The position numbers were made by a program, and so were the translations under genes. Positions 10,930 to 23,684 of a DNA stretch of 64,000 bases are shown piece by piece (positions within the stretch are counted from its first letter, which is position 1; every line of letters begins with the position of its first letter). This DNA comes from Aphis gossypii. Lineage: Eukaryota; Arthropoda; Insecta; Hemiptera; Aphididae. The DNA is taken from positions 18,887,260 to 18,951,259 of the forward strand of contig NC_065530.1 in assembly GCF_020184175.1 (NCBI RefSeq), read 5' to 3'. Below the pieces are notes generated by a model that saw nothing but the letters and a program-made list of their open reading frames with translations, did not search any database and was not told the origin of the DNA.

Positions 10930-11930
10930 GAAAATATTATAATATTTATTATAAATCAAATAATAATAAAAATAACGACAACATAACGACGTTTGTTCGA
11001 TTGCTTTCGTTCGATACAGTGGCGTAAATTTTGTGTAGACTTGAATTTTTTTTTAATAAAAGCTATTTTGTATTTTCCAAAAGTTACCAAAAGTTATTTT
11101 TATAATGTAATATTATTAAATGTAAATTTTTATTAAGTTTTTCATTAATGCTCTACCCATATTTTGGGCGTGAGATTGCTATATTTTGGAATAATATTAT
11201 TGATATAGTAGTTTGAATCTAACATACCATGATCTCTCTCTAATAATGTAAATTTTCTTACAAAACAATAAGAAATATATTTTATAGATTTATGTGTCTA
11301 AAAACGCCAGTCCAAATATTTATTTTAGAATGATTTTTTTTTTTTTTAAACAGAAGTTAAACCCATCATGTATAAAATAACAATTTATTGTTTTTAAATA
11401 GTATTATAGAGTACTTAGTACTTATGTGAACCTGATTATATTATTAAATATTGAATTTTTTTTTACCAAGAATGGTAAAATTTAATCAAAATTTAATAAT
11501 TTATTATTATTTAAGAAGACAATAATAATAGATATTATAAATAGATATTTATTATACTTGCGATTTGATAAAATATGCTCATAATATATTATAAAACTAA
11601 AAATTGTATTTTGTGTATGAGTTATTGTTAATTGATTTTTAATTTGCATTAAAAATTGTATACTTATTATACATAGCCAATACAGGCACCTACTCAACAT
11701 TTTGTCCAAAAAACATTGTGTGATTTTAATTAAATAGAGAATATTAGTGATTATAAATATTTGAAAATTGGATTTGCGTTAAAATTTCTGTTTCTCCTTA
11801 ATTTTCCGTTTGTTTTTCCCAATTATAAAAAAAAAGTATAGGGCATTTTTATTTTTAACTTTTCTAAAGTTCAAGCTAGACTCAATGGTCTATCTAAAAC
11901 CTCCCTTAAATTTGAAAGTCAAACTTATAC
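10930..11930. other. AT-rich intergenic DNA, no gene seen
   Basis: No supported feature was found. The minus-strand ORF at 11482-11709 has AT-driven composition with no domain or splice context. Confidence 0.5.
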
Positions 11931-12300
11931 TCATACTTATCGTGTACACAACTGTACATAAACACACGAAGAAACACACATCATTATAAAATCAATACAT
12001 TCATCACTCCGCTCAGAATCTAAAATTAAGAAAAAATAGTTATTTGTACGCAAATACAGTTTTCAACAAAATAGATTGAAAACGAATAATCAAAGATATT
12101 TGAATTTTTCATTAAATGATTAGATAACCATAAAAAATATAGAAATATATAAAACGTTTTCAAAATATTTTGAAGCTTTTTAAGCTATTTATAGAAATTT
12201 AAAAATTTGCTTATAAATGTCGATAAAAAATTATTTTGCTGGTAAAAACTTAAAATTCTTAACAATTAAACACAAAGTTCTTCAAAAGAAATTCATACTT
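11930..12300 (+). repeat. Dispersed repeat fragments (terminal part plus body)
   Basis: The block at 11940-12018 is a plus-strand terminal segment: CACACATCATTATAAAATCA, ATACATTCATCACTCCGCTC, AGAATCTAAAA. The block at 12035-12300 resembles the repeat body (AAAATATTTTGAAGCTTTTT, AAGCTATTTATAG, GTCGATAAAA). This is a composite of diverged copies. Confidence 0.5.
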
Positions 12301-12648
12301 TAACAAAAATTCTAAAAATATACATATAAGCATTATATTTTTTTATGGACATTTTATGTTAAGCTGTGTGGATGAAATTATGTATTTAAATTATTAATAA
12401 TGGTATTAATTTTATTATTTTATTATAGTTTGAAAACATTGTTCTTGGGAACATACAGCTTTTACGTATATTATTATTTTTTTATCGCAATGTTTTCGGC
12501 AAAAATTAATTAAACTTATTGTATTACTAATTTTAAAATAAATTATTTTACCTAGTAGCAATGTCATAAAACATATTATGGTATATATTTAATAATATAG
12601 ATTGTCTTCAATAACAATTACTTTTTGTATACATTGGTATATTCATTT

Positions 12649-12948
12649 GGTGCAACCAGAAGATGAAAAAAGAACTTGTGCATCCACTACACCCTCGACT
12701 TTAAAATGCGCACCCATAAAAATAATAACATTTTTTTAAAATTGAAATTTGACTACCTACTTTAAAGTAAATATTATTTTTTTTTTCATCAATAAATCTT
12801 TTTATAATATACTGTATTCCTGTATATTGAAAAAAATAACTACCTATACTATGTTTTTAGCTATCTGTAAAAACTTCATTTTTTGAAAATGAAATGAAAT
12901 GAAAATGGAACCTAACCCTCTCCAAAAAAATTTTTGTCTAGTTGCACC
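12649..12948. mobile_element. 300-bp candidate MITE bounded by GGTGCAAC
   Basis: The left end GGTGCAACCAGAAGATGAAA and the inverted right end GGTGCAACTAGACAAAAATT form an imperfect terminal repeat of about 12 bp around 300 bp of non-coding DNA. It sits between two diverged dispersed-repeat blocks, so it may be nested. The terminal repeat is short, so confidence is modest. Confidence 0.35.
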
Positions 12949-12949
12949 T

Positions 12950-13046
12950 ATGGATATATCATTGAATTCAAATTTAGCACACCCATTATTGTAACCCACT
13001 CGACACCTAGCGTTTAGCAGAGCAATACCTATTTGCCCACTTTTTT
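12950..13046 (-). repeat. Head fragment of the dispersed repeat, minus orientation
   Basis: The sequence TATCATTGAATTCAAATTTA, then CACTCGACACCTAGCG and GCAGAGCAATACCTATTTGC matches the head module seen at 3800-3911, in the same orientation. Confidence 0.5.
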
Positions 13047-13280
13047 TTTACTAGATTCGATTGCAGTTGTGTAGTTGGTTTAATTTTCATAAGTAATTAT
13101 ATTTTCGATATAATTATATACATATATATATAAATATTATTATAATATTACTATTATATATTTAATTATGTATTTATGAAACAATCGTGAGTCTGAAAAC
13201 CACATAAAAAAAGTCGAACCTTTAAAATAGTAAGTGGTTGCCTTATATTATAATATTACAAATATTATGCATCAACGGCG

Positions 13281-14050
13281 ATGAGTTACGAACAACTTTA
13301 TAAGAAGTGTATTAAACGGACAAATGGATGTATCACGGCATCGGCATCGGAACCAGTAATTCCAATATCCACGGGGAATTTTCGATGTGCTCTGGTCAAC
13401 AACGGCTATCGGTGACAGTGAGAATAACGATTCTCCTGATAAGGCAGAAGAGTCTTTGAAACCAACGTCACGCCGTAGGTCGTTATTGTCGACCGTCTGA
13501 AAACGTCTCCAGAAGGTTTTCCTGAAACTATTTTGCAGCTATTACGGCAGTGGCAAATAAAACCGACCCTCCTCACACTTACTCACAAACATATGCCGGG
13601 ACTTTTCTGTTTACTACCCGACGACAATCACGGGACGTTCAGTCATCTGCGAAGTGTGTAGCTCACACGTACGGGCCGACTACAAATGTCAATCACGGAG
13701 TTCAAGACACCTATGTACGAAATAAGACGTTGCCGGGTTTAGGCATCAGCAAATCGGAATCAGCCAAAGAGCCTTTGTGACCCATGCCACATGTAAAAGA
13801 TCACAAATCTGTGCATCTTGATGTGGCGGTGTTTCGAAGTCAACTGTTTTCATTCACCGGAATCAATCGGCATCGTTTCACCATTTTCCGTCGTTTTCAT
13901 CGCCGTCGTGGTGACATGACACCGTACTCCATAGTCAATCGCCAACACTCGTCAACCATCATCGCTTTCAGAGGACCCATTTCTAACCTAATCCTACTAA
14001 TTCCAAACCTACTCGTCACCGAGGAACTGCTGGAGAACGTGGAGAGGTGA
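13281..14050 (+). pseudogene. Candidate decayed coding sequence (frames shift)
   Basis: This 770-bp stretch is visibly GC-richer than its surroundings and has coding-like composition, but no single frame is open across it. An ATG frame starts at 13281 (MSYEQLYKKCIKRTNGCITA) and stops after 44 codons at about 13415. A second frame from 13413 reads DSENNDSPDKAEESLKPTSR, then RRSLLSTV, stop, KRLQKVFLKLFCSYYGSGK, stop. Separate open frames cover 13550-13780 (no ATG) and 13784-14050 (MPHVKDHKSVHLDVAVFRSQ). The pattern fits a frameshifted pseudogene or degenerate retrocopy. I recognise no domain. Alternatives are several small independent ORFs or a non-coding RNA. Confidence 0.35.
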
Positions 14051-14109
14051 CCAATGACCATATTATGTATGTCGGTTTTATTATCACTTGTGCAAAATAT
14101 CACATATCA

Positions 14110-15110
14110 CTTTTGTTTATAAGTCTATCCAGTTCTGACCTTTTGATATTGTTGAACCATGTTATGTTCTTTTTGATTAAATAGCACACAGTTCTTAGCG
14201 TTTTTGTTATGTTAAAATCCTGTATTTGTATAGTTAATTTAAAAATTAATTTTTACATAAAATATATTGTTTTAATTTAATTATTATAATATATAGGTAG
14301 CATGCATTTAAAATATATTTTAAATTGTAAATCTACTAAATAAGTAATAATAACGTTTTAAAATGTATTTAGTACAAATTATAAAAATAAATGAACTATT
14401 TATTATTGTATATTGTGTAATGTAGTTTAATTTCAATTTAATTTTTAACCCATAATTACAAAATTTATTGGTAAATTTTACCAATTGACTTTTAGTAAGT
14501 GTTACCAGCCTACTATTGATTAATTTTCAATCGTACTACCTAATTTTTAGCTTTTCCCAATTGATTTGAAAAATCCATTATGTTAAAATAAAAACGTGAA
14601 CACCTTTTCAGCATATTATACAGTGTTTGGCTCACGGCTATTACAAGAAAAAAGTAAACATCTTCGTAATTCTTCGTTACAGCTGGCTCAGAGTATAGGC
14701 TAAAACTTCTGAAATTACAATGCCATATAGTTAATTCAACCTACAGCATTACTAAAAGAAAAATTAATTAATTTTATAGCCATAAAAATATATTATAAAA
14801 TATAACTTAACAGATTGGTCTAACAGCGATTTTTACAACCATTATAAAATATCACGAGGAAACGCCTCTCCTGTTGCTACCAAGATTAAACTCATGATTT
14901 TAAATAACACATTATTAATACAGTGTTATGTGTAAGTAATATTGATTTTTAATCACATACAAAAAAAATCTAAATAATGTGATTAAACCGATATGTCAGA
15001 ATATATAATAATAGGTATTACTCATTGTGGCAAATCATTATTCATAAAATAAATGTATTTAATTTTTTTTTTGAATGATCAATAAACAAATTGACATTAT
15101 TATTTATTAT
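14110..15110. other. AT-rich intergenic DNA, no gene seen
   Basis: Nothing is supportable apart from the AATAAA (minus strand, 15113-15118) that serves the next gene. Confidence 0.5.
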
Positions 15111-15152
15111 CAATATTATTTACAATATATTTGTTAAAAGAGAGAGTTCTCT

Positions 15153-16384
15153 TTAAAAAAGATAGTCTTGAACCAGGGGCCCTGGGTAGGTGAGTCCAGC
15201 GGGTGCGTAGATGGGAGCTGGGGCTGCGGCAGGGTAGGCGACGATGGCCGCGGGAGGAGCTACAGCGGGTGAAACGGCAATTCCATTGTAATTTCTGGCC
15301 ACGTACTGCGAACTGTAAGCGGTGACCACTGGTTGGACAGGGGAGGCCACAACAGGTGCTGAGGCTAAGGGCACAGAGATCAAACCGGACGGGGCGGTAA
15401 CGGACATAGTGACCATGCAGCAGGCGACCAGCGCAAACAGTGACTAAAAAAGAATATTAATAATAAATTTATAATTTTAAGGTATGGTAAGTTTATGTAT
15501 AGTCAATATTCAGTGTAATTATTTATTTTTTTTAACATATTGTGATACTGAAAAATCTGAGGCTTGCTCTGTTCTAACAATTTATTTTATTGCCTTTGTC
15601 TATGTTTAATTAATTTTGCAGACTACTATACGAAATTTGAATTTTTGCGACGACCACATTTTTTATTCTACAATTGAACAATTATAATAGTAACTAATAC
15701 TTAATAATTTTAACTTAATTTATGTATAATATTTAAACCAAAATTTAATAATTATAGTTTTTTACTAGTAAGTATTTAAAGTTTATTTTACCGTTATTGC
15801 ATTCGTTACCCTTAACAATTTAAAGAGCCATCATATACACCAGAAACGCGAGGGGAGATATTTTAAATTGGATAACCCAACATTAATATATTGTATTATG
15901 TTTTTAAAAATATCGATACGCGCTTTACACAGCGTTTTCAATTGCCACAATACACTTAATTATAATTATACAGGCCATAGGGAGATTTTCATTTGAAAAA
16001 AAATGAAGTTGTTATCGTCACAAGAAATTTTGTAATGCTTGAATGGTATAAAAATATGGTTCTTATGTATACCTAAAAATTCCAAACATCAGTAGAAATG
16101 GGATTGAGTATGCTTATCTAGTATCTATACTGTTATAGATTATAATAAAAATTGTAAAGAATTAAAAAATAATATTCTTAGTAGATTCTTGAACGAAAAA
16201 CAATTTCATGAGTACATGCACAATAATATATTTTGGGTAAATTTATCATAAATATTGACGTTTTTAAACTATTGCTATACTTAATATCTAATTTATTCCA
16301 AACTTGAATAGAAAAAATATGGTTAAAGGTTAATAATATAATATTATGTGTTGAGTATAGACTTACCACAGTGTTGGTGTTCAT
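15153..16384 (-). CDS. Ala/Pro-rich cuticular-type secreted protein, 102 aa (paralogue A)
   Basis: There are two coding exons. Exon 1 is 16384-16367 (MNTNTV), with donor GTAAGT at 16366. Exon 2 is 15443-15153, with a TTTTTTAG acceptor and phase 0, starting SLFALVACC. The joined product is 102 aa. It has a signal peptide of about 23 residues (cleavage likely after VTA, before PSG), then an Ala/Pro/Val-rich mature chain. It has a central VVTAYSSQYVARNYNG motif (residues 46-60), repeated YPA/APA/IYAPAG units and the end LVQDYLF. Low-complexity AAP-type chains with a conserved S-S-Q-x-x-A-R-N-Y-N-G block are typical of insect structural cuticle proteins annotated as cuticle protein 16.5-like; that label is from memory. 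The product is presumably exported by epidermis into the exoskeleton. An AATAAA lies 35 nt after the stop. Confidence 0.8.
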
Positions 16385-16510
16385 TTTTTTGTGGCGAGTG
16401 TAGTTAAATTTGCTAGTTATTTAGTATATAATATTATATATATTGTTACTATACAGGTGAATTAAGAGTATAATGTAGTACTGTAGTCTCTTGTTGAGCA
16501 AATAATTGAT

Positions 16511-16547
16511 AACTGATGTAGAGCCGTAACCGATGACTGTATTTATA
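16511..16547 (-). promoter_or_regulatory. TATA box and initiator of paralogue A
   Basis: On the minus strand, TATAAATA occupies 16547-16540 and an arthropod-type initiator ATCAGTT occupies 16517-16511, about 31 bp downstream. The predicted 5' UTR is about 130 nt before the ATG at 16384. Confidence 0.6.
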
Positions 16548-16559
16548 AGAATCGTTGGT

Positions 16560-19500
16560 GGTATACTGTTATACTCGTATTGTAATATGACCGCACGTGA
16601 CCAAATTTTTTTCGGACCAGACGATGCGCGTATTTCTTAATGCTACACTGGGTTTTTGAGTTGTGACATACCTATACAACGATTTATCAATTATTTATAT
16701 TACCATTTACTTTCATATAATGGCTTTCAATTAGAATGGAAAATATACAGATTAGTATTATACAAATAGACTTTACATTTTTTTTTTTGTACTTCGATAT
16801 TTAAGAATTATAATAATTAAAAAAAACAATAAATGTAGAGGATCAAATGTATTAAGTTACGGTATTGACATTCTGGTTTGTAGAGTTATGTAGTCCATTC
16901 AATCACAATAGAAGTACCTATATTAGTGGTTGTTAATAAAAATTTAACTCTTTACCTTAAATTTACTTGTTTAAATTATCAATAATTTTTTTGGTTGTTA
17001 CCGTTAGTCATAATACGCTAGGTATGTATTTTACATAATTTATTAATAATTACATAATTTTTAAACTAAGCAAAAAATGTACACACAATAATTATGTAGG
17101 TATTTTGCTTAAGTCTTATTTTAATAACTTGTTTAATATAAATAAATAAAGTAATTAATCTATTTATAATTTAACAGTATTAAGTATATTATTTTAATGT
17201 AACGAATTCATAATTCAATATCGTCAAGACGCCAAATTCGCCTAAAAAAAAAAAAAAAATGTGAATATTAAAAAATATATAAAAGTTATATTTTTGAATC
17301 GTAATCAATATTTAATATTTCCTTTAAATAGTCTAAATAAAAAATTATTACTGTCAAATCATTTTTATATGGAAAATACTTTAAATACCTACCTATTGAT
17401 GTTGTACAATTTTACCTAACCTTACTTAACCTTTTGTTTTTAAGTATAATTTTTAAGAAAAAATTCTATTATTTTTGTCTAAATAGTGTCTCAAAATTAT
17501 TTTCTAACCATTTAATTGGCAATAGAAATTATTTTGTTTTAAGTAGAAAATGAAGTCGAATGGAATAAAAACAAACATTTTTAAAACACTCAAAATTATT
17601 ATTCTTTATAGTTCTAATAAAAGGTGATTTTAAATGCTTAAGGATTACTAAAAACTAATTTTAAAAAAATTTACCAAAATAAATTTTATTTACGGTATTG
17701 TGAGTAAGTCAGATAAATAAAATAAAAATGTGTGCTGACATTCTTTTATAAGATACAAAGCACTAGAATAGATAAATATTATAGAAACTTATAGTTAAGA
17801 TAACCGTATAAATACAAAGAATAATTTTTTTTTTTTTATATATATTATTTAGTCAAGTGTTAGGTACTACTTACTAATGGGTAGGTTCTTATTTAAAATA
17901 TTCAATACATTATTGTAAATTTTATATTATGTTAATTAAAAAAAAATATATATATATAAAAGCTCACCATTTAACTTTTGTAAAATTACCAATACTAATT
18001 CAATTTTAATTTTTAATATCAGTTCTGAATTTATAAAATTTATAACTAAGACTCGGATTTTAAAGCATACTCGTAGGTAATAAGCAACTAAAAAAGCACA
18101 GGATTATTTTAGAAAAATTCAAAAAAGAAGCATATTTATATTTAAAAAAGCACGAACAGAAATTAAAATGAACTAATTATAAAAATTAATAAAAAAAATT
18201 GAAAAATTAATTTAAATTAAAAAAATAATTAACTATCATGTATTTCCCTAAATGTTCAGTAGTGTAACTTTATTGTCCGAATATTTTTATACATAGAAAA
18301 TGAACTCTCTACATCCACTGAAGTGATTGATGCATACTTCTCACAAGAGGTTTCAAATTACAACACTAAATCTTAAATTTTGAAACGATCAATATCGATG
18401 TTGGAGGCATTCTAATCGTATAGTTACTACAGGCTATATGTAGATCGATAATTTATGCGCTTAATCAATTTAATAAATAAGCTGATAACGAAAACAATAA
18501 ATATCCGCATGCTGGGTTTTTACATTTCTACATTTATTTTTATTACAATAGCATGATAAACAAATAAAAATTCACAACTGGAGTAATTGAAAAAAACAAA
18601 AAAATCATTTACATAAAAAAAGTCAAAATAAATTGGTTTATTTAGAAACAAAATGACGTGAAACGAATTTATGTTATAGAAAATTGTTTTCTATCACATA
18701 TATAAAAAAGAAGCATATGCTTTAAAATCCGATCCTTATTTATAACCAATAAGCGATGCTTTGTTTTATCATAATCTAATGCTTTTAGTAAACACCTTCT
18801 TGTTAACAACTATACCATGTCCAACATATGCTTTCGACATAAACACTCGCTTAAAGGAGGTGTGCAGAATTTTTTAAGACGATAATTAGTAATATTGTTA
18901 TTTTGAATAATTATAATTATCTTTATTACGAGATAAAAATTCCATTTACATATAACTCGATGGTTATATGGCAATATGTATGAGTTTTTAATTTTGATAA
19001 TATGTTGCAATGCATACATGCTTTGAAATTTAAAAGTATAAGTTTCATATCAAAATTAACACTTTTAGTATTTTAGTTTTATATTTTACAAATAATTGTA
19101 GATATACGTTACTGGAAAATATAACATTTAGTCAATGTTGACAATAACGATAGTTTCTAATTTAGTAAGGAATAACGTCAATAACTAGTGTCATTGATGA
19201 CAATTCCTGATAAAAGAAGGCATTGCAGATGATAACATTAAAAATTAAATAAAAATCGAATAATATAATATAATACTTATTATCTATTTAAGATAAATCA
19301 TAAACTTAATCTAAAAAATCATCGTTTCGTTTATTTTCAATTAGGTAAACAATAATAAAATTGCGTTGTAAAATTACATTTTGCTATTCACTATTTCAAT
19401 GCACAAACAGTACTGTGCAGTTACTTGCGAGAAATGTCTATATAACAATACCAGTTATATAGTACGATAAATTTTAATCTGTCAATTTCATTAGTAATTA

Positions 19501-20040
19501 TTAAAAATAAAAACGATAATATATAATCGGGCTTACTATATAATGAGCGTGCATTGTAGTGTTTTTAATAATGTGTATTTGTAGGTCTCTTTCTCTTTTT
19601 TGACCTTCCATTTGTTTCTTTATTTGTCTCATCAATATAATATTATATGTATATTAATTGGTATACTTGTAGGTATATATGAATTTCCTTAATATGACCT
19701 TAGATCAATAATTGGAGAAATAAAATATATGTACAAGATGAGATATGCCTAATAAGCCTAATAGGCCGATTCCGACCATGATTGACTGTTGAAATTATTT
19801 CATTATTGTTCAAAAACTAATTTTTTTTTGCCAATTTTTAATAAATATTTCTTTTTTTCATGCATAAAAATATACACGCATATTATGTATATTTAAGATT
19901 TTTAAACGTATATTCGGTTGGTTTTTAATGCATATAAATCCGCGCTCTACTGATGGGTTATAACTTTATAAAAATGTAAGAACTTTTATTTATAATATAT
20001 TTATATGTGTACTTAAATAACTCGAATTTATACATGTATA
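16560..20040. other. AT-rich intergenic DNA, no gene seen
   Basis: Homopolymer runs and chance ORFs only (for example 18810-19019 minus). No splice-consistent coding exon was identified. Confidence 0.5.
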
Positions 20041-20051
20041 ATAAAATAATA

Positions 20052-20148
20052 CACGTGAATTAAAAATACACGTGAAACTTTAATCTCACGAACTAATACA
20101 TGTATATTTAAACTACGCGAACTACACGTGTATTTTCATACACGTGTA
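20052..20148. repeat. Cluster of four TACACGTG palindromes with a perfect hairpin
   Basis: CACGTG occurs at 20052-20057, 20069-20074, 20125-20130 and 20141-20146, each within ATACACGTG or its complement. The last two form a perfect inverted repeat, TACACGTGTAT, TTTC, ATACACGTGTA, at 20123-20148. The surrounding sequence also repeats ACATGTATA and ACGCGAACT variants, so this may be the edge of a miniature inverted-repeat element. Confidence 0.5.
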
Positions 20149-20149
20149 A

Positions 20150-23100
20150 TACGGACCACTACTATATATACATAGATAACCTACCTATGTTTCATAATCA
20201 GATCGATCACCGATAAAGCGGTGTTGGTATTTGTTTTGATTCGGATTTATAACATTGCCTAATATAATACGGAAAAATCGATAAAACTACGAAATATCCA
20301 ACATTGCCTATCCTTTCCAGTCATTGTCAACAATTACTAGTTTATCACGACAATTTCTGAACTATCATATTTTCCGGTACTAATATATACACAATATACT
20401 AATATTCATAATAGTACATTAAAAAATTTTTTATTTATGATGTATGTTTTTAGAAACCATAATTATTTATAGATTCATATATATGTATCATATAACATTT
20501 GCAAAAAACTATTTTATAATTTTAATTATACTCAATATTATACATACATTCACCTAATCACTGTTGTATCATATAACACATAATAATTTATTGAAAATTG
20601 CTATCGCATGCCAACTATGACACTATACGTGAGGTCTGTTGTCCCTCAATTCGATCACTTTCATATAACTGTCGTTTTTACACTTGGGCATTTCGTCAAT
20701 ATTTTAAAGTACCAATTAAAAAACAAGATTCTAAAACTCTAAGCCTTACTCGAATGGCATCGTATCTCAACATGATATTTTAAAGATAAGTATTTTAAAA
20801 AAGTTATTTTGAAAAGGAGTTATAAATTCAAGTGTTATAGAATATTATTAGGTGCATCAAATACATGAAACATTTTTATTAAGAAATTGCATAAAAGAAA
20901 AATTAACGGGCTTAAGGCTATCAATGCAAAAAAAAAAATAGTGACAGTTTATTTTTAAGAAATATGAATTGGGGAGTGTTTAATTTTCATTATATTCTGC
21001 ATACGAGCTTTAAAATTTAAAATTTAAAGTATGGAATTAAAAGCAATACTTAAGTATTTTACACAACAGTTTAAAATCTATGAAGAAGGCTGTCATTTAT
21101 GATATACGTATTTAGGCACCATTATACGCTAGTAGTTACGTATGTACATTTGCGAAAAAATGTGTTATACTTTTATTATTACTATAAATATTTTTATCAA
21201 GGTTAATAATTGTATGTACTTATTGGCATATAGTTTTCTGTATCATATAATTATGTATCCTAATAAATTAATTTAATATGGTAATAATTGTTAGCTAAAG
21301 ATCGAGTGATGACATTTTACGTACGTGCGATTGTTGTCCCTTGAATTGATAATTTGCGAATAGCTGCCATTGACTTTAATATCAGTTTTTAAATGGATTC
21401 AATGAAAATTGCGTTAGAATTTTTAATTACAAGCCAACGAGTCTCGAGAAAAATGACGTCCGTAATTCAATCAATAAATTAAACACGTACCTAACCGACG
21501 ATTTGTCATCCAGTCGTATTAACTTGTATTTCACTTAATTGACACGTACTATTATGTAGCTAAATAAGTTTTTTTTATTATATTATGTAATAAATGTAAC
21601 AGTGATATACTCATTGTTTTAAATCGTCATATCACGTTATCAAATAAATTATAAGAGACTATATACGTTTTATACTTCCATCACTTTGCTGATAAATGAC
21701 TTTTTGATTTACCATGTGCCATTATAAAATAAAAAAATACAGCGTTAAAATATTTAAAATATTCATACTAAAAAATCGTATAAAATAGTAAAATTTAAAA
21801 ACCTATTTTATAATTTTTTCATTTTACTATAAGATACCCATATTAAAAAATTTTTTGCCGATAACCGTTGTACTTAAACGATATAAAAATGGACTAGCAA
21901 ATTCTCACAAATATGCTATTGCTTGATTCTAATTTCAAAATCATTCTCCATTTTATGTTATTTCATTTTGTAGTTTATAGTTTCGTACTTTCCCATGTAT
22001 AGTACTGTAAAATGGTGTGAATTATTTTATGGTATTAATAAGTAATATTTTTAAAATACTTTATATATTTTAAAAATGTCATAAAATGTAATAAAATTAA
22101 TTATATGTCTACGTATAAGTAGGTATATCCCCATGAATAATGTTTTTGATTTATAACAAAATAATTAACATCATTATTTATCTTTAAAATATGTAATTTT
22201 TTCCAAATTTTTGATTTAAAAAATCTGTAAAAATAATTGTGTTTTTATATTTTTTAGATTTACTGGTACAACCTCGTATTAAGCATTCAATTCTTAGTCA
22301 CACAAATTAGACATTTTATAAATTTTAAAGTTTACAGTATACATATGCGAATTTCCTTCACAAAATTAGTCAAAATTTAAACATCAAATTATTATAAAAA
22401 AATTGTGTTTATTTATTTTATTCATTTTTATAAATACAAGAAAATATTTATGTAGGATCTTGTATTAAAGTACATTGTTAATAAATTACATGTTTTCATT
22501 ATCATACGTATTTTTTTTATCATTTAATTCTGATCTTACATTTGAATGTATTTCCTCTTTTAATTAAAAACTACCTTTGAGATATATTGTTTCAAAGCTG
22601 ATGTCAAATGAACTTAACGACAAATTCAAAGCTATTTCAATATGTATTACTGCTTCACTAAATCAACTGGTATGTTTAGCAAAAAAAAGAACTAAATTTC
22701 TATGTACCTCGTGTGTTAGACAAAGACGGAAACAGTTGATATCTAATTCCTAAAATGTTGAGTAATTTTGTAAGTAGTTTTTATGATTTCACAATTTATT
22801 TTTAATTACTTTAGGTTAACGTTAAGTGTGCTTATTCTTCAATAATTGTAAACCATATTATACTCAATATCACACATCTTAATTAGTCAATACACTATCA
22901 AGTGAATATTTTAACATTTAACATTAAATAGTCAATCATATTATTGTCCATGCACATAATGATATAAATAAATATATTATATTCTTGTCATTTATGATAT
23001 TATACTATAATAATGTTTGTGTTAAAAGATCTTAACAATTATTACCCTCTAAAATCACTTAAGTCTTAAACAATTTTATAATATATATATAAATTATATT

Positions 23101-23680
23101 ATATATCATGTAATATATACATAATTAGTATATAGATACTTATTACTAAATTCTATTTTAACTGCAGCATCAACAGCGTTTAAGGTAACCCCAAATCAAT
23201 ATTTTTTTAATTTCATGAAATTCTTAATTCCTGGTTAAAATGGTTTTCTTAGAAGACGCTGTCAGACTGAAATATCTAAAACTTACTTTACAATAGGGTC
23301 TGTGTAGTAACCCGATAATCTTAATAGGTATTTTTGTAAAACCACAACAGCAGTGTAGCTTACCTACATACAAAATCAAACTACGTAAGTACAGCACAAA
23401 AAGCAATAATATACACATTTTGTTAACTCGTGGTTTGTGAATAGTAAACGCTTTTCCGTTTATTCATATTTTAGAAGTCGTATACAAGAATATTATAAAA
23501 ACAAACAAAAATAGATTAATAATAAATGTATTGTATTTATAACAGATAAATGACATATAGATGATTGCATAATGAAGTATAAGAATGAAAATCACGACGG
23601 AGAGACTTCAACTTACGGAAATAGTACGGCTATATAATATCATACTACGTGTGCTCCGAAGTCTCGAAATGCGTTGAAAT
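20150..23680. other. AT-rich intergenic DNA, no gene seen
   Basis: No supported gene. Two loosely similar blocks near 20630-20680 and 21320-21370 share TGTTGTCCCT and flanking positions, perhaps an old duplication. Confidence 0.45.
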
Positions 23681-23684
23681 AAAT

